Position numbers and translations under genes: made by a program | NCBI GenBank assembly: GCA_910584905.1 | Contig: CAJUCQ010000039.1 | Span: 1-41,524, forward strand | Reading direction: 5' to 3' | Length of the DNA stretch: 41,524 bases | Source of the DNA: an uncultured Muribaculaceae bacterium | GTDB lineage: Bacteria > Bacteroidota > Bacteroidia > Bacteroidales > Muribaculaceae | Shown: piece by piece, positions 41,324 through 41,524 of the stretch | How the letters are laid out: the number at the start of each line of letters is the position of its first letter | Numbering within the stretch: position 1 is the first letter of the stretch | The notes under the pieces: model-generated | Database searches by the model: none | Told to the model about the DNA's origin: nothing | Seen by the model: only the letters and a program-made list of their open reading frames with translations

Positions 41324-41524
41324 ATGGAAAAACTACGTATATTTTTATTCGGCATATTCGCCTCCGTCCTATCGTGCGCCACGGCGTACGGCGCCCGCGA
41401 ACGCATGGAAAAGGCGCGAGAGTTTGACCCCTTCGGGCACGCGGGACTGCCCCCTTCGGGCATAATAAGATTGACCCCTTCGGGCAAAATAAAAATGACC
41501 CCTGTCGATGATACGGCAGGGGAA
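41324..41524 (+). CDS. exported protein, 5' part only
   Basis: The frame opens at ATG 41324 and is still open at the window end, 67 codons later. The first 24 residues (MEKLRIFLFGIFASVLSC...) form a signal peptide, with C18 as a possible lipoprotein Cys although the -2 Leu is unusual. The following part carries a DNA repeat of about 24 nt, giving Pro/Gly-rich segments such as PPSGI and TPSGK. No domain can be named from this fragment. Confidence 0.5.
   Translation, partial: MEKLRIFLFGIFASVLSCATAYGARERMEKAREFDPFGHAGLPPSGIIRLTPSGKIKMTPVDDTAGE
41426..41522 (+). repeat. short tandem-like repeat with UUCG hairpins
   Basis: GACCCCTTCGGGCA occurs at 41426-41439 and 41473-41486, with GCCCCCTTCGGGCA at 41449-41462. 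The related GACCCCTG begins at 41497. The spacing is 23, 24 and 24 nt. Each of the first three copies holds CCCTTCGGG, a CUUCGG-type tetraloop hairpin. The fourth leads into an inverted repeat CCCCTG ... CAGGGG (41499-41522). Confidence 0.75.

Overview
The window is a stretch of ordinary, gene-dense bacterial chromosome from the order Bacteroidales. Coding DNA is rich in G and C, with a strong preference for C or G at third positions, while the intergenic gaps are rich in A and T. Several gaps carry the Bacteroidota promoter pattern TTTG-N19-21-TAnnTTTG, and starts generally lack a Shine-Dalgarno sequence. Gene content fits the same group: DUF3078 and DUF2723 proteins, a T9SS-like C-terminal tail, MenG next to PurC and PhoH, and XerC next to HPF. 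The high GC, together with the tail form seen on the amylase, suggests a Muribaculaceae-like member, but the family assignment is inference. I see no tRNA, rRNA, CRISPR array, insertion sequence or prophage.

Region 1 (1-8.5 kb) is read on the minus strand. A CbbX/SpoVK-type AAA+ ATPase with an unfamiliar N-terminal half (307-2220) is followed upstream by a gene-poor, GC-rich gap (2221-2721). Next comes a seven-gene unit read from 8487 down to 2834: a small exported protein, phoH, purC, menG, a DUF3078 outer-membrane protein and two small exported proteins. It ends at a clear terminator (2722-2778).

Region 2 (8.7-13.5 kb) has malate dehydrogenase, a large secreted multi-domain GH13 alpha-amylase with two starch-binding modules, and a small convergent DUF6582-like gene that shares a bidirectional terminator with the amylase.

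Region 3 (13.6-21.2 kb) has two adjacent rhomboid proteases and a membrane-anchored EEP-fold hydrolase in one unit; pyrE with a SRPBCC protein; then a tightly packed set of a Rieske-like lipoprotein, an SGNH hydrolase, an MBOAT acyltransferase and exonuclease III. The SGNH and MBOAT pair looks like an envelope O-acetylation module.

Region 4 (21.3-28.4 kb) has xerC-hpf; an orphan PD-(D/E)XK nuclease overlapping an RsmF-like RNA methylase, which in turn overlaps an ABC exporter; then two minus-strand genes, an exported SGNH hydrolase and a small membrane protein.

Region 5 (28.5-41.5 kb) has glycogen branching enzyme; a very large DUF2723 GT-C-type membrane protein followed by a polysaccharide deacetylase and queG; mscL-aroK-alanine-dehydrogenase-like-rnhA; a TPR/OmpA-like lipoprotein; and a gene cut off by the window end whose 5' part carries an unusual repeat of about 24 nt.

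Most genes are housekeeping or envelope functions. The points most worth a second look are the Rieske-like protein with altered metal ligands beside the acetylation pair, an 11-C tract just before its start codon, three promoters placed so close to start codons that leaderless mRNAs are predicted, the orphan nuclease, the divergent alanine dehydrogenase, the gap at 2221-2721, and the repeat at the right edge. I did not find a clear-cut new defence or mobile system.
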